From: Chamaecyparis obtusa
Lineage: Eukaryota > Streptophyta > Pinopsida > Cupressales > Cupressaceae
Assembly: GCA_027943335.1 (NCBI GenBank)
Contig: BSBK01005146.1
Span: forward strand, 402,001 to 466,000
Direction of reading: 5' to 3'
Length of the DNA stretch: 64,000 nucleotides
Translations under genes and position numbers: made by a program
Notes under the pieces: generated by a model
Seen by the model: the letters and a program-made list of their open reading frames with translations, nothing else
The model's database searches: none
What the model was told of the DNA's origin: nothing
Shown here: piece by piece, positions 1 to 11,448 of the stretch
How positions within the stretch are numbered: position 1 is the stretch's first letter
Layout: each line of letters begins with the position of its first letter

Positions 1-314
1 AAAATCATCAATTTTATAAGGTTGTCCAGTTGGCAACATTGCATAACACCATATTAAAACCAATGCAAGTGCAGATTATTATTTCAGAGAATGAGACACC
101 AATTCAGGTTAGTTGTCACTACGAGTAATGAGAACAAACACAAAGAAGATTTCAAAATGAAATACTGTATATGAGAAGATTTCCACCAGTTAGAACTATT
201 TAACATACAATGTCTTCAAGAATCTGGACTTAGAATGCAATTCAAGCATGCCTAGCAAGGACATAAGACCCTTTGGAGGGAAAAGCAAAGTTTCACTTAT
301 CACAAGCAAATCAT
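1..314. other. Non-coding stretch, no recognised feature
   Basis: AT-rich sequence with no long reading frame and no repeat ends that I can pair. It lies downstream of the last SCAB1 exon seen here, so it may be intron of that gene. The missing C-terminal SCAB1 exon was looked for here on the minus strand and not found. Confidence 0.5.
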
Positions 315-1015
315 TGTAATGTCCCCATTTTCAGGTTCTATTGGAGTGCAGCATGTGTTGGCTTTCTGGGTTGGTGTCACTAAGGTCAAAAGAGTATTTT
401 GATGTCATCGGTGTGTTCAAACGGATTAAAGAAGATGAACGACATCTTCAGGAGTGATTTCAGACAACTTGCCCAGGACTTACTATTTTTAGTGTCAATT
501 TGGACATCGGTTGTTTGGTTGGGAGTTTTCACCTAATTACTATTTTTCGCCGTTGTCATTTTTAGCAGTTACTCTTTATAGTAAACACTATTTTTAGCAA
601 ATGGTCATATAGCTTTGGTCTCCTCTTAGCTTCAACATGCAATATCTTCAATTTCAGGGTTTGGATAGTAGTAAATGGTATTTTGGGTAGCTGGTATCAT
701 TCTCAGCCTTTCCTCAACTTCGGAATGCAAAGTCTTCAATTTTCGGACTTGATGAATTTCCTAAGGCTAGGAAATATTAATCTATTATTTTGCAATGTCC
801 CCGTTTTTCAGTCTCTTGAGATTAGCTTTGTTTGGCGACCCTTGCAAGCTAATCAGGTAATCAGAGGGGGTCAGTTAGCAGTGCCAGTAGTTGGATTCCA
901 TTCTGGAGGTTCTAGTTGTCAGGTTTGCTCTTCGTTTGGGACAGATTGGATGACTTACTATTTATAGTAAGTGGTATTTTGAGCATAGCTTGGTTTAGCA
1001 AGGCGCTTGCATAGT
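315..1015 (+). repeat. LTR-derived sequence of the TGTAATGTCCCC type
   Basis: Begins with TGTAATGTCCCC at 315. A second, similar start, TGCAATGTCCCC, lies at 791. Each is followed 162-163 bp later by an ACTTACTAT-type hairpin or hairpin remnant (about 478 and 953). The same start and spacing occur in the complete LTR element at 37951-45535, so this is probably one or two truncated LTRs. No 3' end or target duplication could be paired, and no coding sequence is present. Confidence 0.55.
953..972. promoter_or_regulatory. Palindromic TATA-like LTR hairpin
   Basis: ACTTACTA-TTTA-TAGTAAGT: a perfect 8-bp stem with a 4-nt loop whose centre, TATTTATAG, resembles a TATA box. It sits 162 bp from the LTR-like start at 791. 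Promoter function is inferred. Confidence 0.45.
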
Positions 1016-1023
1016 GTCATCAG

Positions 1024-1961
1024 GCTAAGTCACAAGGTTCGAATTCGTGTTCGAGTTCGATGACAATAAAATTCGACAAGGATAAAAAAATCGAAAAAAA
1101 ATTCGTGATTAAATTCGTCTTATACAAATTTGATTTATATAATATATATAAAATTACATTGTCAAAAATATCACAATATTCTATAAAATTCAAATATTTA
1201 AATAAATTATAATAAATTTTAAATAATATTAATATTTAATAAATGTTTATTAAATTTATAAATTGTTTATATTGAATAATATAACATTTCCTAATATATT
1301 TTCAAATTTTCAAATATTTATAGTTTTACTAAGTTTATATATTAACCATAGACTAGATATTTTAGAATATTAAAATTAAATTTAACAAATGTTAATATTT
1401 TTTAAATTTATTAAAATATATAACAAATAAATCATATTAAATTTAAACTAATTTTAACGTTATATATATATAATACTATTAACAAACTCTTAATAAAAAA
1501 TTAAAATGCGTATATAAAATTTATTGAACGGATGGGATTTAAAAAAACGTCAAAACCTAAAATGAGTATATCGTGGAGTTACGGGAAAGCATCGGAATGG
1601 AGGACGCAGGTGGAATACGCGACGGCTTTGGTCTATTTGGCTGCACCATCTATTTGCCAAAGTCTTCTCTAGAAAACAACAGTCGGCTCTGGTCTTTTGT
1701 AGGGGCCTTTCTTTTGCTCTGAGTCGCCGGTGAAAGAATTTTGATTTTGCGGGAGTGATTTACTGATACTCTCCCAACCTCTCCTCATCTCCAAACTGAT
1801 TTAGCATATTGACCTATTGAAAACACCTTACAAAAATGCATTTAGAGAAGATTTTTTATCCCTACGAATTTATTGACGAATATTTACGATTTTAATAAAT
1901 TTTTATAATGTTCGCCGAATTTCGAACTCCATTGCCGAAATTCGGCGAACCCTATGACACA
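1024..1961. mobile_element. Non-autonomous hAT-like element, AT-rich, 938 bp
   Basis: Flanked by an exact 8-bp direct repeat GTCATCAG (1016-1023 and 1962-1969), the target-duplication length of hAT elements. The ends are imperfect inverted repeats: GTCACAAGGTTCG near the left end and, on the other strand, GTCATAGGGTTCG near the right. Subterminal GAATTCG/CGAATTTCG motifs repeat on both sides. The middle (about 1130-1500) is extremely AT-rich and has no transposase frame. It splits the LTR-derived sequence around it. The exact ends may be off by a few bases because the inverted repeats are offset. Confidence 0.6.
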
Positions 1962-1969
1962 GTCATCAG

Positions 1970-2751
1970 GTGTTGCAGGATCGTCTGTCAGACATCTCCA
2001 ATTTGAGAGACTTACTATTTATAGTAAGTCTATTTTGGGCAGTTGGCTATTTCTGGCAAGGCAGTATGAGCTCGGGTACTGTTGTCAGAAGTTTGAAGGA
2101 TTTTGTCAGTAAGGCTCAGTGCATCACATTTATAATAAAAGTTATTAAATTAAGTTATGATAATTTAATAACTTTTGGACTTTAATGTTTTAATTTAATG
2201 TTGTGATGGTGAAGACTCTTTAATGAAAAGTGTCATGAAGAAGTTTTCATTGAAGTCTTTATATATGCCTTGGAGAAATCGAATTCACTACCTTATGTCA
2301 TTTTTATGAAATCAAAAAGTTGGAGAAGTGTGTTGTGAAGGAAGAAATCGAAATTCATGAAGGAGTGTTAGGGTTTGGTCAAGTTTGGTCTTCAAATCGT
2401 TGGAGAAAACGTCCAAATGTCATGCTGATTGCACTACCTTGGATCGGATTCAGTATGCCATGGCTGTTAGTGTTTTTCTGAGTGTTAAAAGTGTGCATAT
2501 TGGGTGCCGTACAGTTCTGGTCTGAAACCGTACGGATTTGCAGAGATGCCCAGACTGCTGGTGTGGTGTCTCCTTTACGTGAGGCTGTCTTGATCATCAA
2601 TTTGGAGTGCCATTGATCACATTGTGGCAGCGTTTCAAACAGCTTAGGAAACCGGCTGGATTTTGAGTGCTGGCATTAATCTTTAGCAGCACATGAGTGT
2701 TATTTTGGGCTGTGTTGTGATACCAGCTGGTGGCGTAATTCAGTAAGATAT
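1970..2751 (+). repeat. Continuation of LTR-derived sequence
   Basis: Continues the LTR-like sequence interrupted at 1024-1961 and contains another ACTTACTATTTATAGTAAGT hairpin. It includes no protein-coding domain. The 3' end is uncertain; the phrase around 2751 (GTAATTCA) is only a possible end. Confidence 0.4.
2010..2029. promoter_or_regulatory. Palindromic TATA-like LTR hairpin
   Basis: Same 8-bp stem and TTTA loop as at 953-972, in the part of the LTR-like sequence to the right of the hAT-like insertion. Confidence 0.45.
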
Positions 2752-3416
2752 AATCTCTCACATTTTAGTTAGCTTTTCATATAGTTAATTGATGTGATAA
2801 TGTTGGTAGATGATTATTATAAAGAGAAACATTCATGTAGAAAGTGTTGATTGTATGCAACTGTTAAATTCTTTAAAGCTGAAAAGTTTTAAAACAAAGG
2901 TTATTTTCCTCTGTTCCTTTGAGTTGTGGAATTGAAAAGATATTTCAAGTGTAAATGAATTAAGAGCCAGGCAGGCTATTTACATATTTCACTTAAATAT
3001 TCTAATAAAGCAACTTTTTCACTTAAGTGAAATAAAGTGGATGTCAAAGTTAAGAAGGTATAATAATATTTTAATATCATTTTATGTGGCCTCCTAAAGT
3101 GAAAACAAGTTAAAAGATTTAAATGATATTTTAAAGACCAAAAAAGAACATTCCTGAAAATGTAGAATAAAAGCAAAAAACCACATTTCTGAAAAAAGTA
3201 ACAAAAAAGTACCCAAAAAGAAGAAAATGGTTTCCGCAAATGTTGGTAATCACCCTAAAAATATTTCAAGCATTTGTCACAAAATCCAAATCACAAAAGG
3301 TTGTTTAAATAAGCAACCAAAAGTGCAAATATATTTAAGATATGAACATTAGAAAACATTAACTGAATGACAAATAAATTTAACTTCTATAATTAGTTAA
3401 ATAAAGTATATCAAAC
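2752..3416. other. AT-rich non-coding sequence beside SCAB1 exon
   Basis: No gene or repeat end recognised. The part next to 3416 is the start of the intron that follows the exon at 3417-3568; the donor reads GTTTGA on the minus strand. Confidence 0.5.
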
Positions 3417-3568
3417 CATATCAGCCACCACACTGGCAAGATTCAAACCTGGATCTATTGGTGCACTGCTTGTGACTATTGCCTTCTGTCCATCTGAGAG
3501 ATGAATCTCAGCTTGTAAAAACCTTCCAACATCGAATGGTTCAGGGCTATATTCTGCTTTTGTGGCGC
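3417..3568 (-). CDS. SCAB1: SCAB1 exon: Ig-like domain, second part
   Basis: On the minus strand this 152-bp exon starts after AG (3570-3569) and ends before a GT donor at 3416-3415. Its first two bases complete a glycine codon begun at 7950, so the joined protein reads ELISG-ATKAEYSPEPFDVGR, a hallmark stretch of plant SCAB1 (stomatal closure-related actin-binding protein). It continues through FLQAEIHLSDGQKA to SVVADM. In the family this is the second half of the Ig-like domain, which is fused to a PH-like domain. The next exon, which should begin the PH-like part, was not found between 1 and 3416, so the gene runs off the window. Frame and splice fit are seen; the function (binding and bundling actin filaments during stomatal closure) is family knowledge. 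Confidence 0.9.
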
Positions 3569-6038
3569 CTTTTTGATCCATGCACATAACATCGAAAACA
3601 TTTCATCCTGGTTACTAAAGTTCAATCATTCTCGGTCAACAAATCACCAATCAAATTAATGAAGCAACGCTAACCAAAACTGAGTGACTTTTACAAATGC
3701 ATATATTTCAATTTTAAAGATTGATGAAAGATACTATAGCTAAAATACCCTAATATTATGGCAATCTTAACAAAAAAACACATATTTTCCTCGCCTCAAC
3801 CACAATTTAATTTGAGTCCATTCCACAACATGATGATCTTACTTCAAATCAATGCTCTTCATCAGGACACCAATAACAGCTGAAAACTCAAAAAGGCTTG
3901 ATGATATAGTTATTTAGGTATCATGGATACAAAACACAGCAAACTGCTTGGAAGTAATAACAATATTTTGCACAAGACGAAGATTAATGTATAGATAAAA
4001 TTAAACATATAAGAACAAGAAATTTTAAAAAGATGGTCAAAACAACAAGGACTCGAGGAAAAGAAAATGTCATACAATCTCAATAAAGTGGTAACCAGCA
4101 AATATGCAGGAAGTGGTAGAGATGAAAGTCAAGGGCAGTACAGGAGTAGGCATAAATTTTGCAGATTTTGAGAGCAGGATGGAGGAAAAATATGGACCAT
4201 ATGCATATTTCCTGATTCGTTCCCCTTTTCTGCATTCTAAAGAATCAAAAACCCAAAGATTGTGGAATATAATAAACTCGTGGAATATTAGGACTACAAG
4301 TAAAACATTAGGAGTTGTTTGTGGCAATGAACACCAGTTCAATTGGTCCAAGCATTTCAATATTATTGACACATCCTCCTAAGTAATAAAACAATTCTGC
4401 ATGCAGATCACCGACCACTATAAATTCTTGATTAATAATTCAAAATTGAGAAGCAAGACTTACGTGCACTTGTCAAACACAAGAAACTAGAAAGCATGAG
4501 CTCACATGGAACAAGATGGTGGATCCTGAAAAAGAACCATAGAATTTTAAAGGAAATATAGCACAAGAGATTCAATTGAGAAGATTCTTGATACTTCCTT
4601 CTTGATACTTTTAAGTGGAAGCTAAATTGAAATTTGTATTATTGGAAGGTACTGAATCAGCTTCTCTTCTGACAAAATATTGTGCATTCATTAGAACTGT
4701 TTCGATCAAGTTTCCTGTAGAATGTGAAAGGGTGAAGCTTTCAGGGATAAAATCAAACACGAAAGAGGAATGGACAGAGACATTATGAATTGATGTACAT
4801 CTCATATGTAGAGCGAGGCTCGTGAGAATGGGTGGTTGTGGGGGCTACATAAGAGGCCAGAGAGAGAAATAGGCTCATTGACCCATTAAGTAGAAAGGGG
4901 CTGCGTAGATGAGAAACAAAATGGGAGATACAGAGAGTTAGAGAGGCCATGATGTAAATTTTAGATTTCTTTCTTGTAATCTGACTATCGTTTAAACAGA
5001 GAATCTCTGCATATATGCGATTACTTTGTGTTTTGTATTTAGTGTTTTGTGTTTCAATTGGCGGAATGGTAGAGAAAAATTCCTTCTGCATCACACAAGA
5101 AGTTATATAGACCCGGGGCACAGAAATTTAGGATTCATGGGCTAAAATGGGAGTTTCCATTGTTTCTGGTGGATGGAAGGATAGCATAAACAAGCCCATA
5201 ATAAATGTCATTGCAATGTGCCCTAAAGGAACAATGTTTTAAAAGGAATGAGATTGCGATGGACATATGAATGATGCAAACTTCATTGCCAGCATCTTCA
5301 GTTGATCAATTGAGATAGTGGATACTCAAAGTGTTGTCTTACTCATAACAAACAACACTAAAAATTGTAGGGCAGAAAGTTAATTGTTAGAGGCAACATA
5401 AAGGTGCTTTTTTGACACCGTGTTTTGTCCACTCATTCAACTCCAGGTTTTGAAACATTGTAATGTGAATTGAGAACGTCAAATAAATCTACATTGAGGT
5501 AAAGGAGATTCAAATGTTTGTAGCAAATAATCATATGTCATAAGACATCTTTAGGCTTGCTACGAGTTAGATTTGTTAAAGGTAAGTTTATGAAAAACCA
5601 ATCTTTTAATTTTTGAATTAATTTATGTTGCTATAGAGATTTTAATTTATCATTTTCTATTTTAACTTGTTTTAAATTTTTTCACATCAGATTACATTAT
5701 TGACACTCAATTCACATCACACATAATCGTCTTGTTACAAAATGTGAAGGTGCAAAAGCCACTGAGCACCATGTACATCAAAAACCTTTGGAGTGCATGG
5801 AGGTAGTCAAGTTCAAAGAGGACCCAAAAGATCAAGGTGTTGATCTTGGAAGATGGTTTGTGGGCTCATGTGTATTATCTTTTGATTTTCACCAAGCCAA
5901 TTATAAGTATGATCAAGTTTTATGATATGGATCAAACATGTTTAGGTGATAATTATGACCTAAGTTACCAGATGCTCTTGCTGAGGCCCTGGATCAAGAT
6001 ACGGATGCGTGCAGAGGCAGAAGCTGATTCTGGTGAGC
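3569..6038. other. SCAB1 intron sequence, no recognised element
   Basis: First half of the 4,381-bp intron between the Ig-like exons. Open frames such as the pair overlapping on opposite strands at about 4070-4382 lack any recognisable domain. The inverted phrase TGTGAATTGAG (about 5465) and CTCAATTCACATCA (about 5707) could be remains of a small foldback element, but no target duplication was found. Confidence 0.4.
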
Positions 6039-6147
6039 GAGGATGCTCACAGGGAGCATTACAGCTCCCTCTGGATGCACGTGGATGCGCATCCAGTGCA
6101 TCCAAGTGCATCCACAGGGAGTTGTAACGGTCCCTGTGAGCATCCTC
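6039..6147. repeat. Near-perfect 109-bp palindrome (foldback/MITE-like)
   Basis: Both ends read GAGGATGCTCACAGGGA inward, on opposite strands. The arms continue with similar sequence through CTCCCT and GGATGCAC to a central palindrome GGATGCGCATCC at 6083-6094. The stem is about 45-50 bp with few mismatches and small indels, much more GC-rich than its surroundings. RNA from either strand would form a long hairpin. Short open frames on both strands here are by-products of the symmetry. Confidence 0.75.
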
Positions 6148-6756
6148 AAGCATCCGGGAAAGTTTATGTCGATATCAACATGGTATCAATGATCCATGTG
6201 GATAACTAAAGAGCCCAACACATCTATGATAACATGCACAATTAATCTGTGTTTGTTATGAAGCTTGATGGCTTCTCGAATGCATCTCGCTATGATCAAA
6301 CCCACAAAGCCAGCCAGCCTATTATCTGATAAGAGTCTAACAGGGATATCCATGATCCCTCTTCTTACTTATGAGACAAGCTCGCATCTTCTCAAAACCT
6401 TCCGTTGTTAATAAAATGTTTAGAAAAGTCACTATCCTTATTTCTCTTGGCAATTTACCCATATGGCTTGCGGAGGATGCTACATTTGGGTGTATTGAAT
6501 ATTGTCCATCCCATCCATATAGCTCTGTGTTAAAAACATTTATCAATTTGGCTAGTTTATGTTTTTGAAAGGCTAAATATAGCTATCCTCACATGAAAGC
6601 TTGACCTTTCAATGTCTCAATAAATTCCAAAACAAATGCTACTTTCTGTATTAGGAAGACTTCTATTTGTCCCTCAATACTAAGAAGTGATTTTAGCAAC
6701 TTTACTCATTGTCAAATCATTATTAAATTCCTCAATGAAAAGTCTTTCACTTAGCC

Positions 6757-6785
6757 TGTAACGCTCCCTGTGAGCATCCTCGAGC
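6757..6785. repeat. Partial copy of the 6039-6147 palindrome arm
   Basis: TGTAACGCTCCCTGTGAGCA and the following bases match the outer right arm of the palindrome 610 bp to the left. It may be the remnant of a second foldback copy. Confidence 0.55.
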
Positions 6786-6860
6786 TTAATATTTATCTTG
6801 ATCAATGAAGAAGTATCATACTATCAAATGATTTAATTTTGTATATTTCTTGCATTTCTT

Positions 6861-6882
6861 TGTGCGTGTGTGTGTGTGTGTC
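6861..6882. repeat. (GT)n microsatellite
   Basis: About ten TG units with one interruption, followed at about 6901 by a short poly-A run. Confidence 0.85.
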
Positions 6883-7949
6883 TATAAACGCACCCAAAAC
6901 CAAAAAAAAAAAAAAATCACACATCCGCATACCAGGTTCTCACATTCGCACCAGAATCAGTAACTTAGATTATGACTATAAAATCCATGAAACAAAAATA
7001 AAAGAAATAAAAGAACCTAGAGAGAATGACCAAACAAAAACATTATTCATGATCATGAGAATCAAACCTACAAAAGGAAGACACCCCTACAAAGATAACC
7101 CACTCGATTGAAAGCACCATCCACATTGCATTTGCTCGTATTAATAACTCCCTTCACTGCCTTACTAAAGTGATACAAGCCAATATGAAGTGTAACAATT
7201 ACCAGAGGTATATCAACTCATTTCTCAGCAATGTTCAAAGCATGAAGGAGAAACCAAAGGCAATAATTAATTTACTAAATGAACTAGAAGAGAGCCTTGC
7301 AATAATTTGTTACTGTTAGCAAAGTGTCATCAATGAATATGAAGAAAGCCTTGCAAAGTGTTCACAATAAATTCAGCAGCATACAGTCCCGAAGAGAGCC
7401 TCCAACTCAAATAATTTCAATATAATTGAGTTCACAGTCCAAGTTGACCCTTAGAATTGCACCCCATGATGACCAAACAGAGGGAGTTGCAGTTGGATAC
7501 AACTGGAATGCTGGACAAAGATCCATGAGTGGCCAAATGTCAAATCTCACTGTTCTCTGAATGATCCAAACATTTCAAGGTGTGGTTTATTAAAAACTTA
7601 GAATGATATGTCTGATTAATATATGTTAACCAGCTCATACTTAAGTTTCTTTGTTAATAATTATAGTTTAGGGTAGCTTTAATCTCCATTAGGATTATAA
7701 GCTTTAATCCTCTATGCTATTAATCATCCATACAGATGTTTTGTAACACTCCTGCTTGGTCCAAAAATCCTGAATTTAGGTTTTTGTACTTTTGCTATTT
7801 ATCAATATTAAGTTTACTTTATCAAAAACAAAAAAAATGAGCAAAATAATTGCTGAGCACTACTGAGATACTATACTTGTTTAAAAAACCAAAATAAAAA
7901 ATGTAAGAAAAAATCCATGCATACTGAGCAAAAGTTCTGAAGAATACAC

Positions 7950-8130
7950 CTGAAATAAGTTCCTTCTTGCTTCCTTCTGAAGATATTCGATACCACTGAA
8001 TACTACAATTCACAATGTCTAAAGCATTATCTGCACAAGTAATGATCCGCAAATATGAACCTAACGACTCGGCACCCTCTAAGTCATACAAATGTTCTTT
8101 ATTCTGTTCATGTCTTTTGGTGATAGCCAA
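7950..8130 (-). CDS. SCAB1: SCAB1 exon: coiled-coil end and Ig-like domain start
   Basis: Minus-strand exon of 181 bp (60 codons plus one base), with acceptor GCAG at 8134-8131 and donor GTGTAT from 7949. It begins LAITKRHEQNKEHLYDLEG, the junction in SCAB1 where the coiled coil passes into the Ig-like domain, and contains the family stretch CSIQWYRISSEGSKKELIS. The lone final G pairs with GC at 3568-3567 across the 4.4-kb intron. It follows the exon at 28398-28481 across an intron of 20,267 bp. The reading frame has no stops. Seen: frame, splice sites and motif order. Known: Ig-PH fold of SCAB1. Inferred: that this copy is expressed. Confidence 0.92.
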
Positions 8131-9003
8131 CTGCAATCAAAACAAAATATGGTATCAATAAATGATCCCCAAAGTGATAAACTAAATTTAAGGATGTGTT
8201 GTAAACACAAGAACACCTAATAAAAGAACCATCCATCTGCAAGGAAACTCATTCACTAGAAAAGGCATTATCCAATTCACTACAAAAAATATCACCCGTA
8301 GAAATGCTATAGTGGCTCCTTGACAAAACATGACCAAAATTTACGATATGGCAGTTAGTATCCATACCACAAATGCACCACTATTCCATGATATTAATCT
8401 TATTCCAGATCCTCGGAATATTTCCAAAAAAACAGAAAGTAATGGACAGAAGTAAGTATATATTTAATTCAATAACCTCATCACTACTTTCCATTTACAA
8501 GTCAAACTTTAAAGTCATCAGCAAATGCCATAACGAATGTCTTGAGCAATAAACATCATTTGATGGTCTCGAATTATTGTAACACAAACTATTCAAACTC
8601 TTAACACACTGGCCCTATTCCCAATGTTAAAACATTAGTAAGCAGTTCTAAATGAAGATAAGAATATTTAAACCACAACTCTGTTACGCTAATTTTACAA
8701 TCATGGCAGTATTCTAATCAATGCAAAACAAGATATTCCAGCAGACTGTAAAGTACTTCAAAGAAATTGTCAAGAAAAATAAGAAGAACTAATCTGTTTC
8801 AGACTCAAATGATGTACATAGTACATGTGCATGGGATACACGAGATTGCCTTATAACTATAACTGAGATTGGTTGATAGTGTGACATTAGCAAATAGAAA
8901 AGACGTTCAATGTCTAACAACAACAAAAAAAGTGTAGGATTAGCAAAACCTAACAAAACAAGAATCAACTCATACAAACCAAACAACACAATGAAAAAAG
9001 TCA
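8131..9003. other. SCAB1 intron, no recognised element
   Basis: AT-rich unique-looking sequence between the exon and the target duplication of the 9012-12554 element. No domain-bearing frame was seen. Confidence 0.5.
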
Positions 9004-9151
9004 TCCCACATCTAAGTTGCCGAATCGGGAATGGAAACGAGCACAGGTACGTGGGTACGAAATGACGGTATGGCAGAAATTTTTTTGACGGTATGGCAGA
9101 AATTTCAGACTTAGGAAATCAAGCTAAATACTTTCAACTAAGCTAGTAATC

Positions 9152-10000
9152 ATGTCTTCCGGAATTAGACCTGAAGATAGGCTAGAGGGAGATGTTAACT
9201 TCACATCTTGGAAAATGAGGTTATTTATCATTCTAAGAGAATTAGAAATTAATTCAGTCATTGAAGGCCCTCCTAAAGAAAACATGGATGATGATGAAAA
9301 GAAGGAATGGAACAAAAACAACAATAAAGCAATGAGGATAATTGTAGATACTGTTAAAGATCATCTTGTGCCAACTATTGCAAATCTAGAAAACGCATAT
9401 GAGATGTTCACCTCATTATTTGGAATGTTTCAAATAAACAATACAAATAGGATCCTGGCCCTCACAAACTCCCTCTCTCGAATAAAAATGAATCAAGGGG
9501 AGTCCATCACTTCATACTTCATGAGGATCAATGATTTAAGGAATCAACTATCATCAATTGGGTTCAATTATGATAATAAAGAGCTTGATGTAACAGCTCT
9601 CAACGGATTGCCTCTCACTTGGGAAGCATTCATTCAGGGAATTAGTGCTCATTCCAAAATACCCAAACTTGATAGACTAAAGACCGATTGTCTTCAAGAA
9701 GAAGCAAGATTAATATCAAGAGGCTCAATCTTCAAGGAAGACATTCAAGTACTTTTCTCCCAAAACTCGAAGGGGGAGGCAGGAAATTTCAAAAGGAAGA
9801 GGGAATATCAAGAGAACGGAAATGAAGGAAGTTCAAAGGCCAAAGGGGGAAAGAAAAGGAAACCTTTCAAGAAGGACTTCTCTAAAACTAAATGTTTTAA
9901 ATGTGAGAAGTTTGGTCATATTGCTGTAAATTGTCCTGAAAGAAACAACCTTCAAGCATCCTTTGTGGAGTTACCAGGATCAAAGCACTTTGCACTTTGA
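9152..10000 (+). CDS. Intact Ty1/copia-type Gag (UBN2-like) protein
   Basis: A complete 282-codon frame with no stops, rare in this window. The N-terminal part (about residues 8-50, with FTSWKMRLFIIL) and middle (YFMRINDLRNQLSSIG; ALNGLPLTWEAFI) match the capsid region of plant copia Gag. Residues about 220-250 are Lys/Arg-rich, and a CCHC zinc knuckle, CFKCEKFGHIAVNC, lies near residues 251-264. The frame ends shortly after, without protease, integrase or reverse transcriptase, as in gag-only non-autonomous elements (TR-GAG type). The start is the first ATG, 140 bp inside the element; no primer-binding site was found upstream. Gag packages element RNA in cytoplasmic particles; any present role here is unknown. 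Confidence 0.85.
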   Translation: MSSGIRPEDRLEGDVNFTSWKMRLFIILRELEINSVIEGPPKENMDDDEKKEWNKNNNKAMRIIVDTVKDHLVPTIANLENAYEMFTSLFGMFQINNTNRILALTNSLSRIKMNQGESITSYFMRINDLRNQLSSIGFNYDNKELDVTALNGLPLTWEAFIQGISAHSKIPKLDRLKTDCLQEEARLISRGSIFKEDIQVLFSQNSKGEAGNFKRKREYQENGNEGSSKAKGGKKRKPFKKDFSKTKCFKCEKFGHIAVNCPERNNLQASFVELPGSKHFAL

Positions 10001-10785
10001 GAAGGAGTTGCAATTTGAGAGGGAGTTTAAATGGGCTCACGTATCATCTAAGTTATAAACTCCTTCTGCTGGTTGCTTTCATCTGCATCCTTGTTTATAC
10101 TTTATGCTGTGGCTCTGTCATATTTCTGTTATTTGATGACAGCATTCATAACTTATGGGAACATACATTATATTCTGACTAGCATATTCTATGTTTTTCA
10201 CATTTCCTTGTTTATGCTGTTTATATGTGAACATATTCGGAAATTTTATACATCTCTTGGTTTATGTTAGCATTGGAATATGTTGACATTGATTTATTCT
10301 CTGACTCATTGTCTCTGTTATGGGAAATCATAGTTGATTGTTAGATGGATGTGAGTCACTATGTTCCTTATGCTCAGATACATACATTATTGGTTGGAAC
10401 AGTCTTACATTGGCATATGTTAGAGTTAATGTTGTTATCTAGGAACATTCATATAGAAAACTATATTGCATCTTGTTGTGTTCACACTACATCTGGTTAG
10501 ATGTTGGTTATCTTTAGGTGCTGAATAAATTATGTTGCAGCATAATTTAATATTATGTATGAATGAATCATACTTCCTAATACATGTGGTTCTATCTTAT
10601 TTGTTAATCTAACTTATGTGGATTCATGAGATGAGGTTTTGTTTATATGGTTATTCATTTGGATATACTTATGTTTTTTATTAAGTTATTCTTATGAGTT
10701 GAAGAATATCATTTGATGTTCTTTGAGTCCAGGAGACTCGTGGATCAAGGGTCCACATTCGCATAGATCAGGAATCCATTGCTAA

Positions 10786-11030
10786 GTAATGGGTGAGACA
10801 TCACTGGATGTCAAAAGACCATTACACCTAGTAATCGGTGAGACATCATGGATTTGATGTCAAAAGTCCATTACTCCTAGTAATCGGTGAGACATCATGG
10901 ATTTGATGTCAAAAGTCCATTACTCTAAGCAATTGGTGAGACATCATGGATTTGATGTCAAAAGACCATTGCTCCGAGCACTTGGTGAATATCATGGACT
11001 TGATATTCGAGAGACCAATGCTCTAAGTCT
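10786..11030 (+). repeat. Tandem array of about 49 bp, five units
   Basis: Units start at about 10786, 10832, 10881, 10930 and 10979, each containing GGTGAGACATCA (the last GGTGAATATCA), GATGTCAAAAG and a CCATT-C-C pattern. Diverged extensions with TGATATTC run to about 11120. It lies between gag and the LTR-like sequence, in the element's non-coding spacer. Confidence 0.75.
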
Positions 11031-11448
11031 TGGAGACTCATGGATTAGGGATCCACAATTGAGTATTTGGTAAAATCATGGACTTGATGATACCTTGAAT
11101 ATCATGGACTTGATATTCAAAATAGTCAAGGAGACTAGTGAATTTAGGAAATTCACAAATTGATTGGATATTTGATTTCACTCATATCATGAACTAACAT
11201 TTCTGGGTCTAGGAGACCAGAGGATCTAGGAGATCCACATTTGAATGATATGATGTTTCTCATATGAATATGAGATGTATGGTTTATGACGAACAGTTGT
11301 GTTCTCATTATATCTTGTAGATAGAGATCTGCTATCTTAGATATGAGATCTATGATCTTAATGGATATGGTATCCATGTTGACTATGTCTTTGAAGGTTG
11401 ATAGAGGGAGATCATTGAGTTGATCTTTGCCTCAAGCCCAAGAGGGAG

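Noticed and set aside
1..3416. Search for the PH-like last exon of SCAB1
   Set aside because: No minus-strand segment with the expected motifs and splice sites was seen; the exon probably lies outside the window.
4070..4382. Open frames on both strands over the same interval
   Set aside because: They mirror each other, lack any known motif and lie in a SCAB1 intron.
5965..6209. Short open frames on both strands rich in His, Ala and Ser
   Set aside because: They come from the palindrome at 6039-6147 and would not be conserved proteins.
9997..10270. Short hydrophobic open frames after gag, considered as an envelope-like gene
   Set aside because: Only 61-65 codons, overlapping in different frames, hydrophobic merely because of T-rich sequence.
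10786..11030. Regularly spaced repeats considered as a CRISPR-like array
   Set aside because: Units are directly adjacent with no unique spacers, and the context is a plant mobile element.
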